Assembly (NCBI GenBank): GCA_030144725.1 | Contig: JASKMD010000008.1 | Coordinates: 4,125,697-4,189,696 of the forward strand | Length of the DNA stretch: 64,000 bases | Source of the DNA: Haematococcus lacustris | Lineage: Eukaryota > Chlorophyta > Chlorophyceae > Chlamydomonadales > Haematococcaceae | Reading direction: 5' to 3' | In this document: positions 20,713 to 32,700 of the stretch, one piece after another | Layout: each line of letters begins with the position of its first letter | How positions within the stretch are numbered: position 1 is the first letter of the stretch | Position numbers and translations under genes: made by a program | Notes under the pieces: model-generated | The model's database searches: none | What the model was told of the DNA's origin: nothing | What the model saw: only the letters and a program-made list of their open reading frames with translations

Positions 20713-22255
20713 ATGCTGCAGATCACTGGAATGCCAGTGAATGCCACGCATCAAGCGGGCGGACGCCCCATTGCGTTCTCGTCCAAGCTGAATACGCGGC
20801 CGCAGAGGTCAGCCCGCCCACAGCGCGGCGTCATGCTAGTGCAAGCGGTGGGTTACCTGGCAGTGCGCTGGTTGTGAAGTCGTGGCGCTCGCCCAGCCCT
20901 CTATCTGTTCGTGTTGCAGAGGAAGCTATCCATGCTGCGCAAGAAGCTATGGCGTGAAGCAGGCCCGCCGCCAGACCTGGCCACTAGGCTGTTCAGCGAG
21001 CGCATCATGTACCTGGTGCGAGCCAGGCACCAGGTACCAGGTACCATGTTCAGGGGTGGCAGTGCTGAGAGGGCTCCTCTCCTGTGCAGGGCATGCCCAT
21101 AGACTCGTCAGTGGCAGAGCTGCTGACGGCACAGCTCTTCGTGTTGGTGCAAGAGGCACCAGACCCAATCTACTTCTACATAAACTCCACTGGTATTGCT
21201 GTGAGTGCGATACTGCTGCTGTCTGCTGGAGCTGCTGTGAGCTACATGTCTCCATGCGTGCCTACAACCGCAGAAAAGCAACACAAAGTTTGGCAATGAG
21301 CACGAAGCCATCGCAGTCTACAACATGCTGCGTGGGGTTCAGAAGTTCTGCCCAGTGTACACGCTAGCAGTTGGAAACGCTTTTGGCGAGGCAGCTCTCC
21401 TTCTCAGCGCTGGCTCCCCTGTGAGCGCAGTTGGGGGGGGAGGGCGTCTGCGCTAGTACAGGGCAGCCTCTGTCAGCGCAAGATTATGCCCGGTGCTCCT
21501 TGTCTTGTTAGGACAGGGCTCATTGCTCACTGGCTCTATGTGTGTCGTAGGGCAAGCGTGCTGCGCTCCGATCTGCTACTATCATGCTGCGTCAGCCGCT
21601 GCAGCGCCTGAGCGGCATGCAAGCTTCAGACATAGACATCTATCGCAAAATCACACGGGAGAAGACCCATACCATGGTGAGCAGAGCATGACGCCCCCAG
21701 CCTTGCCCAGTACAGGCCAGCCTGTCCTGCTCACCACACAGGCTGTATCTTCATGGCTGTTTGCTGCAGGCCAAGTACTTGGCTCTCCACACAAAGAAGT
21801 CTGAGGATGACATTATCGCTGACTTTGCCAGGCCACGCTACTTCACACCGTATGAGGCAGCGCAGTATGGCCTTATTGACACGGTAAGCTACTTCAAGAC
21901 AGGCCGGCCAGTATGGCAACTGATGGAGCATGCTTGGGTAGCCAGTGATGCTGCTGGCATGCTTTGGTAGCCAGTGATGCTACTGAGCTTGTGCATTGTG
22001 CTGCCGTAGGTGCTGGAGCCCAAGGATGATAAGAATGTCGCTCACAAGGATTGGGCCAAGATGGGCAGTGACATCAGTGAGCTGGGGCTGTGGGATGATG
22101 AGGAGCAGCCACTGCCCACCAACGTCATGTACCCAGGCAAGAGGGGTGGACGGGCTGGAGGTCACTTGCTTGCGCATTGCCTAAGCTTACTTTCAAGCCC
22201 ACTCTTGCCCTCCCATGCAGGCACCAGCGAGTACTGGCGCAGCGACTTCGACTGA
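20713..22255 (+). CDS. CLPR: Plastid Clp protease, non-catalytic ClpR-type subunit, eight exons
   Basis: A 296-residue spliced protein, exons 20713-20847, 20920-21015, 21090-21200, 21274-21420, 21551-21676, 21770-21883, 22010-22136, 22221-22255, all in phase. It begins with a basic transit-like peptide (SSKLNTRPQRSARPQRG). The Clp fold follows: PPPDLATRLFSERIMYL joined to GMPIDSSVAELL, IYFYINSTGIA, VGNAFGEAALLLSAG, IMLRQPLQRLSG, RYFTPYEAAQYGLIDT. The catalytic serine position reads Leu156 (GEAAL instead of GxAAS) and the histidine is Arg177 (IMLRQP instead of IMxHQP), which defines ClpR. Such subunits build the mixed ClpP/R ring of the stromal protease. The last intron starts GC, not GT (CCAG then GCAAGA). 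Which ClpR paralogue is not certain. Stop TGA. Confidence 0.9.
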
Positions 22256-22661
22256 GTTCAGGGACTCATGCCAGCACGCCATGGGCTACATGCCTACATG
22301 TGGTGTTTCCTTTTGCCCGCCAGCCAGCATGTCAGCCAGGACCCCCAAGCATCAGCGCAAGGCCTTCGTGTCTAGCTTGCCTGCTATATACGAGCTAGGT
22401 TTAGGGCTGCCATGCAGGACAAGGGGATCCTTGTATAAAGAGATGTACCTGTGACATGTCGTGACCTGCATGAAAACCTCACATCAGCGGGTTGTTACAT
22501 GTTGTAAGGTCAAGCCGAAGCTCTCAGCGTTAAGGACTGCAACCTGGTATGAAGTTGTTTCTGGGAGCTCAGCACCGTTCAATGTTGTCAAGTTATTGGC
22601 TGGCATGGGGAAACCTGCGGTCCTGTGATCTGTGTCATCTGGTCTGTCACCGCGTCGATCG

Positions 22662-25600
22662 ATGGCAAGCAAGGAGGATATGTTGGAAGAGCTTAGAGAA
22701 ACGCTTGAAGCAGACAACCAGGTAGCAGCGACACCTGTTTATTTGTTGATCCTGGGTCGTTTATGCCTGCGCACTTGTAAACTCAGGCAATCACGTACAA
22801 ATGGGTTGCGCGGCACTTCAACCTGTCTGCCGCAAGAGCGCGACAGTGGGTTTTGACCGGGTGACTCGCATCTTTGCCCATCGACGGGCTCAACGTGTCG
22901 TTTCTCGCTGCCCATGCAGACTTCTCTCTTCGCTTGCAGAGAGCCTGGGTTCGAAGGTCGCTCGAACATTTGTAGTGGCCGGCTGCCTGAAGGTGTGGCA
23001 TGCTGACATGCTGAAGTATGCACACTGGCGTAGTGTCACCATGACTGTTATGTTTCCACGCAGGCAACACATCAGCACACTGTGCAGGTGGTATCAGAAG
23101 CTCTTTTGCCAGGTATGCAGCCCAGGATGTTAGCTTAGGGCTAGGTTGTGTCCATGTCCCGTGTCATACACGTTGCTCCAATTTGATCGCTGCTGTATGT
23201 ATCTTGCAGTGGTGCAGGCCACCTTGCAGGACTCCTCCTCAGTGCATACATACAGGTAAATACATGCAGAGGCCAGAACACCAACAGACATGTCTGTGTG
23301 CTAGCATGGTATGCCTGCCTAGCTTAGCATTGCCATGTACAGCTTGCAGTGGGTGTGCAGAGGAAGCAACCCCTGTCATGTTGTAAGTAGTGCAGCAAGC
23401 AAAGCTGCTCTGGGGTTATGCCTGTTCAGCTGACCATGCTCATGCTTCACCTTGCTTGGGCTTCAGCTGTTGCTCATGCATCATCTGTGTGGGCGCAGCG
23501 TGTCATTAAAGGCGCATCCTGAGGAACTGCTGCTCTGGCAGCGAGACTTGCATGACAGCATCGGAGCCCTGCAGGCTGGTGCGCCCGGCTGCCCATTTCC
23601 TCTGCACTCTGGTGGTTTGCCACCTGAGTGCTGCTCGACACAGTGTCAGTACCTGGTTGTGTGCTCGCGCTCCACAGGTCACACGGCCTTGCCAGGGGCG
23701 TGTCGAATAGTGCCACTGGTGTCAAAGCTACCTGGTGTGTGGTCCACCAGCCTGGGTGGGCCAGATTGAAGATGCGTGACCCCTGACTTCTCATTGCACA
23801 AGAGGGCGGCACAACCAACAGCTGGAGAGACCACGCCACGTGCCTGTCCAGCGCGCCTGACCAGCTTGCACACACTGCATGTGTGTCCTATGTTGCTAGA
23901 CACAGGCAGTCCTACCCTTGCATGTGTACAGTGACAAAGGCGACTCCCGTGACTGCCAAGGCAGCTGCCTGTCCCCCTAAGGAGGACAATGGCGAGCAGG
24001 CGGCGCTGGGTGTGTCAGAAGGGGGCCATGCCAACAAAGCACTGAAAGAGAGCGCTGCCACCAGCACGCAGGTATGGACAAGGCCCTAGTAGGATAGGAG
24101 GCTGGGTAAAGTGATCAGCGTGTTGCATGTGTGGAAGAGACGGCTTGACACAGAGTGCTGATCAGCCATACCTGGCTCGCATTTGCTTGCATGCAGTTGC
24201 TCGCTGCCTTGCTTGTGCCTGCAGAGTGAAGAACCCTGCGATGTCAAAGCTCCTAAACCTCTACAACCGGAGAAGCAGGGCGAGAAGGTGGCTGGAGTGG
24301 AAAGGCAGCTGAATAGCAAGCGCAAACGCGCAATGGTGGGGTGTGCCTTGAGCATGTATGGCATGACCTCAACACTGTGTCGATCACGCTGCCTTGCTGC
24401 CGCCATGTAGATCGGCCTTGATGACAGCGATGGCGAAGACAGTGAATCGCTCGCTGGTGGAGACCTTGCTCAGCCACAACAGCCTGCCAGTGGGGCGTCA
24501 TGTGTGAAACCACAGGTGGGCATGGGTGATGCAAAGTGCATGACACAGTATTGTGGGCAACTGCATGGCTTGGGAGGGTAAGTTTGGGTTCAAAGAGCAA
24601 CAATCAGTGAAAGCAGGCTAACATGAGTACAATGCAAGTAAGGGGTGCAAGGTCTTAGGTCCAGGGCAAACACTACAGTTGACAAGGTGGCACCGTGCAT
24701 CCATGCTGAGTGGACGACAAATAGTCCAGTGTGCAGGAAGGAAAACAACGCGGAAAACAGTCTAGTAACCGCAGCATGCGCTCCTGGCCATGCAATGTGG
24801 CCGTCAAGCTAAAGTTCTGTAGTGACATGGCGTATGTTGTATGGTGACGCTTTCACACTCACGAGCCATACTGCAGTACCAGCAGGCGATGTAGAGGCAG
24901 GGCATATCTAGAGCAAGCAGGAGCAAGAGATGTGCTTTGGAAGTTGAGGTTGGTTGTGCATGTGTCAACAAGGGGGCAGATGACGGTAGGGCAGGAGCAG
25001 AAGAACAGCAGGCGGCATTCTAGGAGATAGCTAGGAAGGTGCAACCAGGCAGCCGTTTCTTGCTAGCTTTGGCTGAGCTGAGGTGTCAGGCCAGGTGCAG
25101 CCAAGCACTTGTTGTGAGGCACCGGGCTCATCATGAGCACATCACGGTCGTTTCACACGCCAACAATGATCAGCGCATAGCGCATCAGCAACCAATGGTC
25201 AGCGGTCACGTAAATGACCATGGGCAAGACTGAGGTCTATCACCCCTTGCCACCTTCAATATGACATTGGACCTCATTACACCACACAGGCACCCATCCT
25301 TTGTAGGACGGTCTTGCCAGATCCTAGCTCTCTTTCTGATAAATTTGATAGAAAATGAAGTGCAACACATTAGTGTGCAAGCAAGGGGAGCTTCTTGTTG
25401 TAAGCATCCCCAAATCGTGGCTGACTGTTGTTGGCTATGCACGGTAGCTGCGGTTGGCATGTCCCGCGGTGTGATGGTTTCATTCTTGTCTGCCTGCTCT
25501 GTGCACAGACAAGCTTGGAAGTCCCTAACCCAGCGGTGCGTGGGTTGGAAGCAGCTAAGGGAGTTGTTGCACAGCCCGCTGCTCCACCAGTGCCCCAAGC

Positions 25601-26357
25601 TGGAAGAGTGGAAAAGCGCAAAGTTTTGAAGACGACTATCAATGACAAGGGCGAGGAGGAGACAGTGGAGGTGGAGGAGCCTGTAGACATGTGCGCCACC
25701 AAGGTGCAAGAGACTGCTGCTAAGGAGCAAGAGGCCGTGTCAACAGAGCGGCGGAGTAATGCCCCTGCATCCAAGACACGCAAGACAGAGACAGCACCAA
25801 GCAAAGGGGCACCTGCTGGAAAGGGGGGGACAGGAGCCAAAGCTGCCCAGGTGAGCTAAATCAATACCTATAGAAGTGCCGTTAGTGCATGTTTGCAATG
25901 GCTACCCATGCCCAACTTCACCTACAACGCACACAAGCTTTGTCCCTATTCACATGGTCACACTTGCTTTAATGATGAGTATTGGCTGAGCAACATTGGC
26001 TGATGTGGATGACCTGGTTTGCTACCTGGTTTGCACTAGGTACACTGCACCCAACAAGCTACCTACCAACACTTGCCCCATTGCATTCTCTCAACAAAGC
26101 TTGCCCTGTTGCATTATCTGTGATGTCGTGTGCTCCACTGCATGCGCCTTGATGCCAACATCCCAATGACAATCGTTTAGCCGCGCCAGCCTCATTGCCA
26201 CCAGAGTTCGTCTGCCGCTCGTTTTGATGAAGTGATACTAAGCTCGCACCCCACCACATAACCCTACATGGGAATGCTCTGCCGGATGTCTCCCAAATGT
26301 ATGCAGAGCAAGACGAGCGGTCAGAAGGATATTAAGAGCTTCTTTAGCAAGAAGTAG
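22662..26357 (+). CDS. POLD3: DNA polymerase delta subunit 3 (POLD3/Cdc27-like), twelve exons
   Basis: Accessory subunit of replicative polymerase delta, acting in the nucleus and binding PCNA. Exon 1 (22662-22721) reads MASKEDMLEELRETLEADNQ. Exon 2 (22787-22845) AITYKWVARHFNLSAARARQ matches the family's winged-helix TYKWL segment. Exons 3-5 (22920-22992, 23064-23112, 23210-23255) continue with SKVARTFVVAGCLK, HTVQVVSEALLPV and QDSSSVHTY, the usual order. Later exons (roughly 23350-23385, 23502-23579, 23931-24071, 24226-24336, 24411-24511, 25508-25851) form the charged disordered tail with KRKVLKTTINDKGEEE, a family landmark. The last exon (26307-26357) is SKTSGQKDIKSFFSKK, a canonical PIP box (QxxIxxFF) at the very C-terminus, then TAG. 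An intron of about 1 kb precedes the 25508 exon. Confidence 0.88.
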
Positions 26358-27082
26358 ATGCTTCACATGGCATTAAGCGCGTGGTGTGACCACCAAACAT
26401 GATGTCCATTGCAAGCATGACAAGGGTGCGGAACAGTGTGTGATACGATTAGTATGCGTTGAAACCACTTGGGACATTGCCGGCAACGTCCCGCATGACT
26501 AGTGTGGACACTCCACACCCGACCTGCCTCGCATGCTCTGTGTTGCCCGGCATGCTCTGTGTTGTTTAAGTACATTAGCAGTGCATTGCAACACGGTGAG
26601 GGTGCGAGGGGCATGATGGCCCCCTCCACACCTCCACACGCAACACGGTGTTTGCTGAAAATACACAAGCTTTGACCGGCTTCATGGACCCTCCTCTTTT
26701 ACACTAACGCAACTTGTGCATGGGAATGCGATACTACGTTCTTTGTATCCCTTTGCATTCTTTCTTTTCACGTGATACAAAGAAAGTGGTTGTCAAGGTA
26801 TGCATTGTATAGAGAGCTTTTCCGTTGATTTGTCACTTAGTACACAACCATATGAAACGCTTCCCTACCTTCAGTGACGAGCGAGTTGCACTAAAGCTTG
26901 TTGACATGGCCATGCTTAGTCTGCTAGTGAGGAATTCTCCGTTGTGACTCCACCTAGATTTTTCACCTAGACCCACCTAGATTTTCCAATGCATCACCAC
27001 ATTACCCAAACTCCTTCCAATTAGGGTCGCACCCTCCACGAGATGGGCAGCCATCCGCTCTTCACATAAAACCCTATGTCGT
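26358..27082. other. Intergenic interval before the LINE array
   Basis: AT-richer than its surroundings. Contains the 3' region of the polymerase-subunit gene, a small CACCTAGATTTTYC duplication (about 26950 and 26975), and no frame with a recognisable domain. Confidence 0.5.
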
Positions 27083-28032
27083 TGCACCCTTGTCGTTCCC
27101 GCCGCTTCCCATCCCACGCTGGGTCTATGCTCCTAAGCCTGCTGTGGGTGCACCCGGGGGGCGTGGCATTGAGGGTACTGGCGAGCAAGAGCCTGAGGTT
27201 GAGCTACCCTCCCCGTGTGCACAAGCTCAGTGGCCAGTGCAGCCGACGTTGGATGAGCCTGCGGTCCAGCCCAGCTGCCCCGGAGCCAGGACGTGCCCCG
27301 ACAAGGCTCATGCGGTCGCGTACAGCCCGCCACCGCCACCGCCCCACGTGCCACTGACGCACCTCCTGCCGCCACGGCCCAACTCTCCTGTCACCCACTG
27401 TCCTGGCATGCAAGAAGGGGGGGGGGGGGGGGATGTTGCACGCTGGTAGCACCAACATCCCTGCATGGCAATACTCAGAGGGACTGTTGGACAGCTGGCC
27501 CACAGCGGGAGCCCACGCCCTGCAGCGGAGCTCGTGCACGGCACAACTGAGCAGGTGGTAGGGCGTTACCGCCACTCCCCACCCTGCGGTAGCCCGCTGC
27601 TGCCGGTGCCGGGGCGGGAGCGATGGTTGGGGCGGAGCTGCTGTGTAGACTAGACTGCCAGACCTGGTTAGCTGGCCCGGGTGGAGGGCACAGGCCTTGC
27701 TCCTATCCCTGCTCACTCAGCTGCGCCATCAGGGTGCATGCCAGGGGCCAGAGCCAGGTTGTACACATACTACCTCCTGCGACCCCGAGCTCTTGACCTC
27801 CAGCTGGCTGCTTGCGCCCTTGTCGTTCCCGCCGCTTCCCATCCCACGCTGGGTCTATGCTCCTAAGCCTGCTGTGGGTGCACCCGGGGGGCGTGGCATT
27901 GAGGGTACTGGCGAGTTCTCCGCCGCTAGCAGGGCCCTCCGAGCCGGTAGGAGCACCCTTGTCTCTCAGCCGGAGCTGCTATCAGCTCTCCTCCCCTCCC
28001 CCTCAGCCTCACCCGCTTCTACCCAAGACTAG
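27083..28032 (+). promoter_or_regulatory. LINE 5' region with ~730-bp monomer repeat
   Basis: The block CCCTTGTCGTTCCCGCCGCT to GGTACTGGCGAG occurs at about 27087 and again at 27818, before ORF1, a layout like the promoter monomers at the 5' end of mouse L1. The first monomer carries a 16-base G run at 27417-27432 and then GATGTTGCACGCTGG. The same monomer heads copies B, C and E. A frame through it (Pro/Glu/Gly-rich) is open in several copies, but I do not regard it as a proven protein. Confidence 0.6.
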
Positions 28033-28167
28033 GCCTCTCGGCCCGACTGCGGAGGGGCAGAGTCGCTGGACGGCAGGGCTATCACAGCTAGTCAGCCCCA
28101 GGCTGCCGCCACACCTCACCAACGCACCTCAGCAGGGGGTGGCTCTGCCGGCACAGCGGGGGCGAGG

Positions 28168-29787
28168 TTGGTGCCTGTAGCGCAGCAGCAACAGCAACAG
28201 CTGCAGCAGCAGCGGCAACAGCACCGGCAACAGCAGCACCAGCAGCAGCAGCACCAGCAGCAGCAGCGGGCTGGGTCTGGGGCTGGGGCTGGGGCTGGGG
28301 CTGGGGCTGGGGCTGGGGCTGGGGCTGGGGCTGGGGCTGGGGCTGGGGCTGGGGCTGGGGCTGGGGCTGGGGCTGGGGCTGGGGCTGGGGCTGGGGCTGG
28401 GGCTGGGGCTGGGGCTGGGGCTGGGGCTGGGGCTGGGGCTGGGGCTGGGGCTGGGGCTGGGGCTGGGGCTGGGGCTGGGGCCGTGCCTTCTCCGATGGTT
28501 TTGGATCGCCCATGCCTTACCCGACCCGTGCCTTCTATCCTCTTTTCAACGCCCACCACCTTCCAGCCCAGCGCCCAGGGGGCTTTTGTGTCCCGAGCGC
28601 ATGCGCCTTGCTCTGTCCTACCCCGAGGGGTGCATCTCCCCCACATCCCTCTTCCCCCCCAGCAGCTCTCTGCCCCCCTGGACCCCCCTTGGGCCGCCCC
28701 TCCCCCCCTTGTTATACCTCCCGCTGTCCATCCCGTGCCTCTTGAGGGGTCTGTTGCCACTGGCTCCCTTGCCGGTATTCCCCCATCAGCCTCTCCGCGC
28801 TCCCCGGGGCACTTGGGGTTGCTGGGCAAGGCCCTCTTTAAGGGCGCGGTGCTGGCCTCCAAGGGCAAGCTCGCTGCCCGTAAGCTGAGAGATGCCACAG
28901 CTAGGGGCCTAGCCGCGGCCGGGCAGTGGGTGGGTGGGGAACCTTCCGCCAGCTCTCCCTCCCTTGACCCCATGGACGCCGAGGCAGCGGCCCCCACCGC
29001 CTCTTGCCGCACGGAGGTCACGGGGCCTGGCGCAGTTGCCCATCTCCCAGCCCAGGAGCTTGGTCCCTCCACCGGGCTGGGCACCCGGCTCGGCACGGTG
29101 CGGGTTGGGCCCGGTGAGCTGCAGGGTAGTCAGCCTCCCCGCTGGCTTGACACCGCCGCGCGGGCACCTCCGCGCCCCTCCCCGGATGACAGGAGGGCTA
29201 GGCGGGAGAAGCGGCAGCGGGTGGCTCAGTGTAGGTCGAGGCGAGGCAACACGCAGCCAGCTACCCAGCCAGCCAGAGTGGGGCCTAGCCGGCGCCGGTA
29301 TGGCATTCCCTCTTCCGGTTCCAGCTCTGAGGAGTGGGAGGCACGGCGTGCAGGGCACCAGCAAGCTGGCAGGCAGCGTGCTGCGCAGCTTGGCCATGGG
29401 TCCCCACACGTGCGCCGCTACGGGTTGCTCAGCCCCTCTGCTAGCCTGGCCAGCTCGCTGGGGGCCTCCTGTGATAGCCCTGTAGTTGAGTCAGCAGGGC
29501 CCCGGGAGGGGAGGTTGAGGGTGCCTAAGCGGCAGCAGCCCGAGCAGGCAGCTCAGCCTGGGGAGGAGGTCGAGCAGCTCGGTCCTCTGCCCTTGCGGCC
29601 CCCGCTGGCCATCTATTCCCGTGAGCCTCGAGTCCGCCTGCGCCGCCCGGGGGCCAAGTTGGCCTGCATTGAGGCCACTCCAGCCCCTATCCCCGGCCCA
29701 CCCCCTTTGCCCGGTCCGCCTCCCCTTCCCAGCCCACCCACCCTCCTCTACACACGCGTAGCCCGCGCGGGGGCAAGCCAGGACTAG
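28168..29787 (+). CDS. LINE ORF1, copy A, with (Gly-Ala)n tract
   Basis: An open frame of 539 codons from a non-AUG codon (TTG at 28168). The frame is open upstream to 28033 but has no ATG there; the first ATG is at 28495, after the repeat. It opens with a Gln-rich segment, then about 34 GGGGCT units giving alternating Gly-Ala (28278-28482). From the [23 protein letters not shown] begins a basic, Pro/Ser/Arg-rich protein of 430 residues, with [22 protein letters not shown] and [19 protein letters not shown] segments. ORF1 proteins of LINEs usually bind RNA; a clear RRM or zinc knuckle is not visible. The stop TAG (29785) is 2 bases before the ORF2 ATG. I cannot say whether the Gly-Ala tract is translated or is leader. 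Confidence 0.7.
   Translation: MVPVAQQQQQQLQQQRQQHRQQQHQQQQHQQQQRAGSGAGAGAGAGAGAGAGAGAGAGAGAGAGAGAGAGAGAGAGAGAGAGAGAGAGAGAGAGAGAGAGAGAGAVPSPMVLDRPCLTRPVPSILFSTPTTFQPSAQGAFVSRAHAPCSVLPRGVHLPHIPLPPQQLSAPLDPPWAAPPPLVIPPAVHPVPLEGSVATGSLAGIPPSASPRSPGHLGLLGKALFKGAVLASKGKLAARKLRDATARGLAAAGQWVGGEPSASSPSLDPMDAEAAAPTASCRTEVTGPGAVAHLPAQELGPSTGLGTRLGTVRVGPGELQGSQPPRWLDTAARAPPRPSPDDRRARREKRQRVAQCRSRRGNTQPATQPARVGPSRRRYGIPSSGSSSEEWEARRAGHQQAGRQRAAQLGHGSPHVRRYGLLSPSASLASSLGASCDSPVVESAGPREGRLRVPKRQQPEQAAQPGEEVEQLGPLPLRPPLAIYSREPRVRLRRPGAKLACIEATPAPIPGPPPLPGPPPLPSPPTLLYTRVARAGASQD
28278..28482 (+). repeat. (GGGGCT)n, about 34 units
   Basis: Near-perfect hexanucleotide array inside the ORF1 frame of copy A; about 84 units in copy B. 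The plus strand has four-G runs every six bases, which favours quadruplex formation. The minus strand is open as Pro-Gln or Pro-Ala repeats, which are shadows. Confidence 0.95.
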
Positions 29788-29789
29788 CC

Positions 29790-32700
29790 ATGCAGCGCCC
29801 AGGTGTGGCCGCCAGATTCTTGGCAGTCACCCTCAACGTGCAGGGCCTTGCCCAGCCGCACAAACTGCAGGCCCTGCTTGACTGGGCCGCTGACAGCCCG
29901 GCGCAAGTGGTGTTCCCCCAAGAGTGCCATAGGGCGGAGAGCGTGTGGCAGTGGGCAGAAGCCCACTCGGGGGCCAAGCCCGCCTGGCGGGGGCAGTGGT
30001 TTTACACCCCTGGCACCGGCAGCTCCCAAGGCTGTCTGGTGTTGGTCAAGCCCTCCACCATCCTCCAGGGGTGCACCCAGGTGCAGCTGCAGGCAGAGGG
30101 GGCCCAGGGGCGGGTGCTGCGGGTAGACGGGGAGCTCGCAGGCAGGCCGGTGTCCCTAGTGTGCGTGGACGCCCCGGCGCAGCAGGCAGAGCGGCCAGCG
30201 TTCTACGCAGAGTGCCTCCCCGCTTGCCTCCCGCCAGCCGCCGACCGCCGCCTCCTCCTCATGGGGGGCGACTTCAACTGCATCTTAGCCCCCGTGGACA
30301 GAGTGGGCATCCCGCAGGGCTCGCAGCATGGGGAGGCCTGGGTGGGCAGCCGGGGCCAGGGGGCGGAGCAGCTACGGCAGCTGGTGGGTGAGCGGGGTCT
30401 AGTGGACCCGTGGCGCCATCTGCACCCCTCCAAGAGAGACCTCACCCACTTCAGCGAGCGTTGGCAGACGGGTGCGCGCCTTGACCGATGGTACATCTCG
30501 GAGGAGCTGGTGCAGTGGCAGATGGACAGCGCCATCCAAGGGGTGCTGCCAGTGCCCACCGACCACCGGCCCGTGTCAGTGGCAGTGTGCCCCCCCGACC
30601 TGCCTCTCACCGTCCCCGCTCCCTGGCAGCTGCACCCCGCCCACCTCGACAACCCTGACCTGCTGGACTGCCTCAAGGACTTCCTACAGGCGGAGGCACA
30701 TCACCACGAGGCTGCGAGTCAGCTGGGGTTGCCTAAGGATGGGCACAGGGCTAGGTGGGCCCGCATCAAGCAGGGCCTGGCCATGCGTGCCCAGCACTTC
30801 CTGCGGGCTCAGCGCCGCGCGCAGCGTGACCTGCAGCAGCGCAGGGAGAAGGCGGCAGCAGTGGCCAGGGCTCACCTCGTGCGGCAGCTGGTGCGGGTGG
30901 AGCGAGAGGGGGAGGCTGAGGTGCAGGCGGCGCAGCACCTGGGAGAGGCCGCAGCCCTGGCGGGTGTGGGGGCGAGGGAGCAGGGGGCCCAGCAATCCCT
31001 GCTGGCCAGCGCAGTCCTCGACCAGTACTACGGCGACCGCTCCTCCTTCTACTTCTACCATCGCGACCAGCCCGCGCACACCCCCACCCTCATCTCCTCT
31101 CTCCAGCTCCCCGGCCAGCCAGGTCAGCCAGCAGACCTTACCACGCCGGCCGGGGTGAAGGCAGCGTGCAAGGCATTCCAGCAGCACTACTCAGCTGCCG
31201 AGCCCACCGGTGTCTACGCAGCCAAGCCGGTGGACACAGCTGCGCGCGCCACGCTGCTGGGCAGCCTCACCTCCCACCTCACCCCCACCTTGGCCAGGGC
31301 TGCCGAGGGCCCCGATGGCAGCCATATGCTGTCAGAGGAGGAGCTGGGCCGGGCTCTGCAGGGCTGCGCGCACAGCAGGGCCCAGGGGCTAGATGGACTG
31401 CCCATGGAGGTCTATGACCGGCTGTGGGTGGAGCTGGGGCGGCCGCTGCGGGCCATGTTGCGAGATGCCTTGGCAGACACCGCTGACCCTGCCCCCCTGG
31501 CTGAGTTCCTGACAGGCATCATCACCCTCGTGCCCAAGGCTGGCAAGCCGAGGGACCAGGTGGCCGGCTACCGCCCCATCACGCTCCTCAAGTGCGACGT
31601 GCGCCTGGTGGCCAGGGCAGTGGTGGACCGGCTGCAGCTGCCCTTGGACCCTGCTGGTGTCCCCCTCTCAGTCCGCCTTTATCCTGGGCAGGGACATCAG
31701 CGACAGCGTGCAGTTCCACCTAGGCCTGCTGGAGTACCTGCAGCAGCGGGGCAGCCCAGCCTCGCTGTTGTTGCTGGACCTGGCGGGGGCCTATGACAAC
31801 GTGTCCTTGGGCTTGCTCCAGGACACGATGGAGGCCATGGGGATCTGCCGGGAGGGGCATGTGCGCTGGGCTCAGCTGCTGCACCGGGGGGCCACGAGCC
31901 AGGTGCTGGTCAACGGCCACCTCACCGACAGCTTCCCCCTTGCGTCGGGGCTGTTGCAGGGCAGCGGGGCCCTCCGCTCTACTGGTGCATCGTGCTCCAG
32001 CCGCTGGTCAGCTACCTCAGCTCGCTCCAGCTGGCAGGCCGCATCAGCACCCCCACCATCCCCTCCATCCCTCTGGCCATGCACAGGGCCGCCCTGACCC
32101 CCGCGCTCCCCTCCAAGGAGTATGCGGACGACCTCACCATCGTGGTGCTCGATCGGGTCAGAGACGGGAAGGTGGTTGTGGAGGCCCTGGGCCTGTTCCG
32201 CGCCGCTGGGGGCCTGCGCTGAGCGTGAGCAAGAGCTCAGCCCTGCCGTGCGGCCAGCCAGAGCATCGGCCGGGTAACCAGGAGGGCTCGGGCCCCGAGG
32301 GGGCGGGGAGGGGAGGAAGGGGGGGTGACGGGGGGGGAGGGGGCGGGCAGGGGCAGGTGGGCGAGCAGGGGCTAGGGGGTGGGCCGGGGGAAGGTGGCGG
32401 GCAAGGGCAGCAGCAGGGCGGGCGGGAGCAGGGTGGGGAGCAGGAGCCGGAGGTGGTCATCCCAGCTGTCCGAGCGGGGGTGCCAGTGCGCCACCTAGGG
32501 GTCCCTCTTGGGGCGGCCTCCTACGCTGCCACCAGCGAGGCCGCCTTCGGGGGGGCGGCCGCGGCCATGATGGCAGCCTCCCTCCCTTGGCGGCCCCAAG
32601 GCCTCAACCTCCTGGGGCGGGTGCAGGTGGCACAGCAGTGCCTGGCCTTAAAGTCCATCTACCAAATGGCTTTCGTACAACCCTCCGCTCCTCTGGCGCA

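Noticed and set aside
23474..23903. Minus-strand frames across the polymerase-subunit gene
   Set aside because: Plus-strand exons with consistent phase and family motifs cover the region; the minus frames have no motif.
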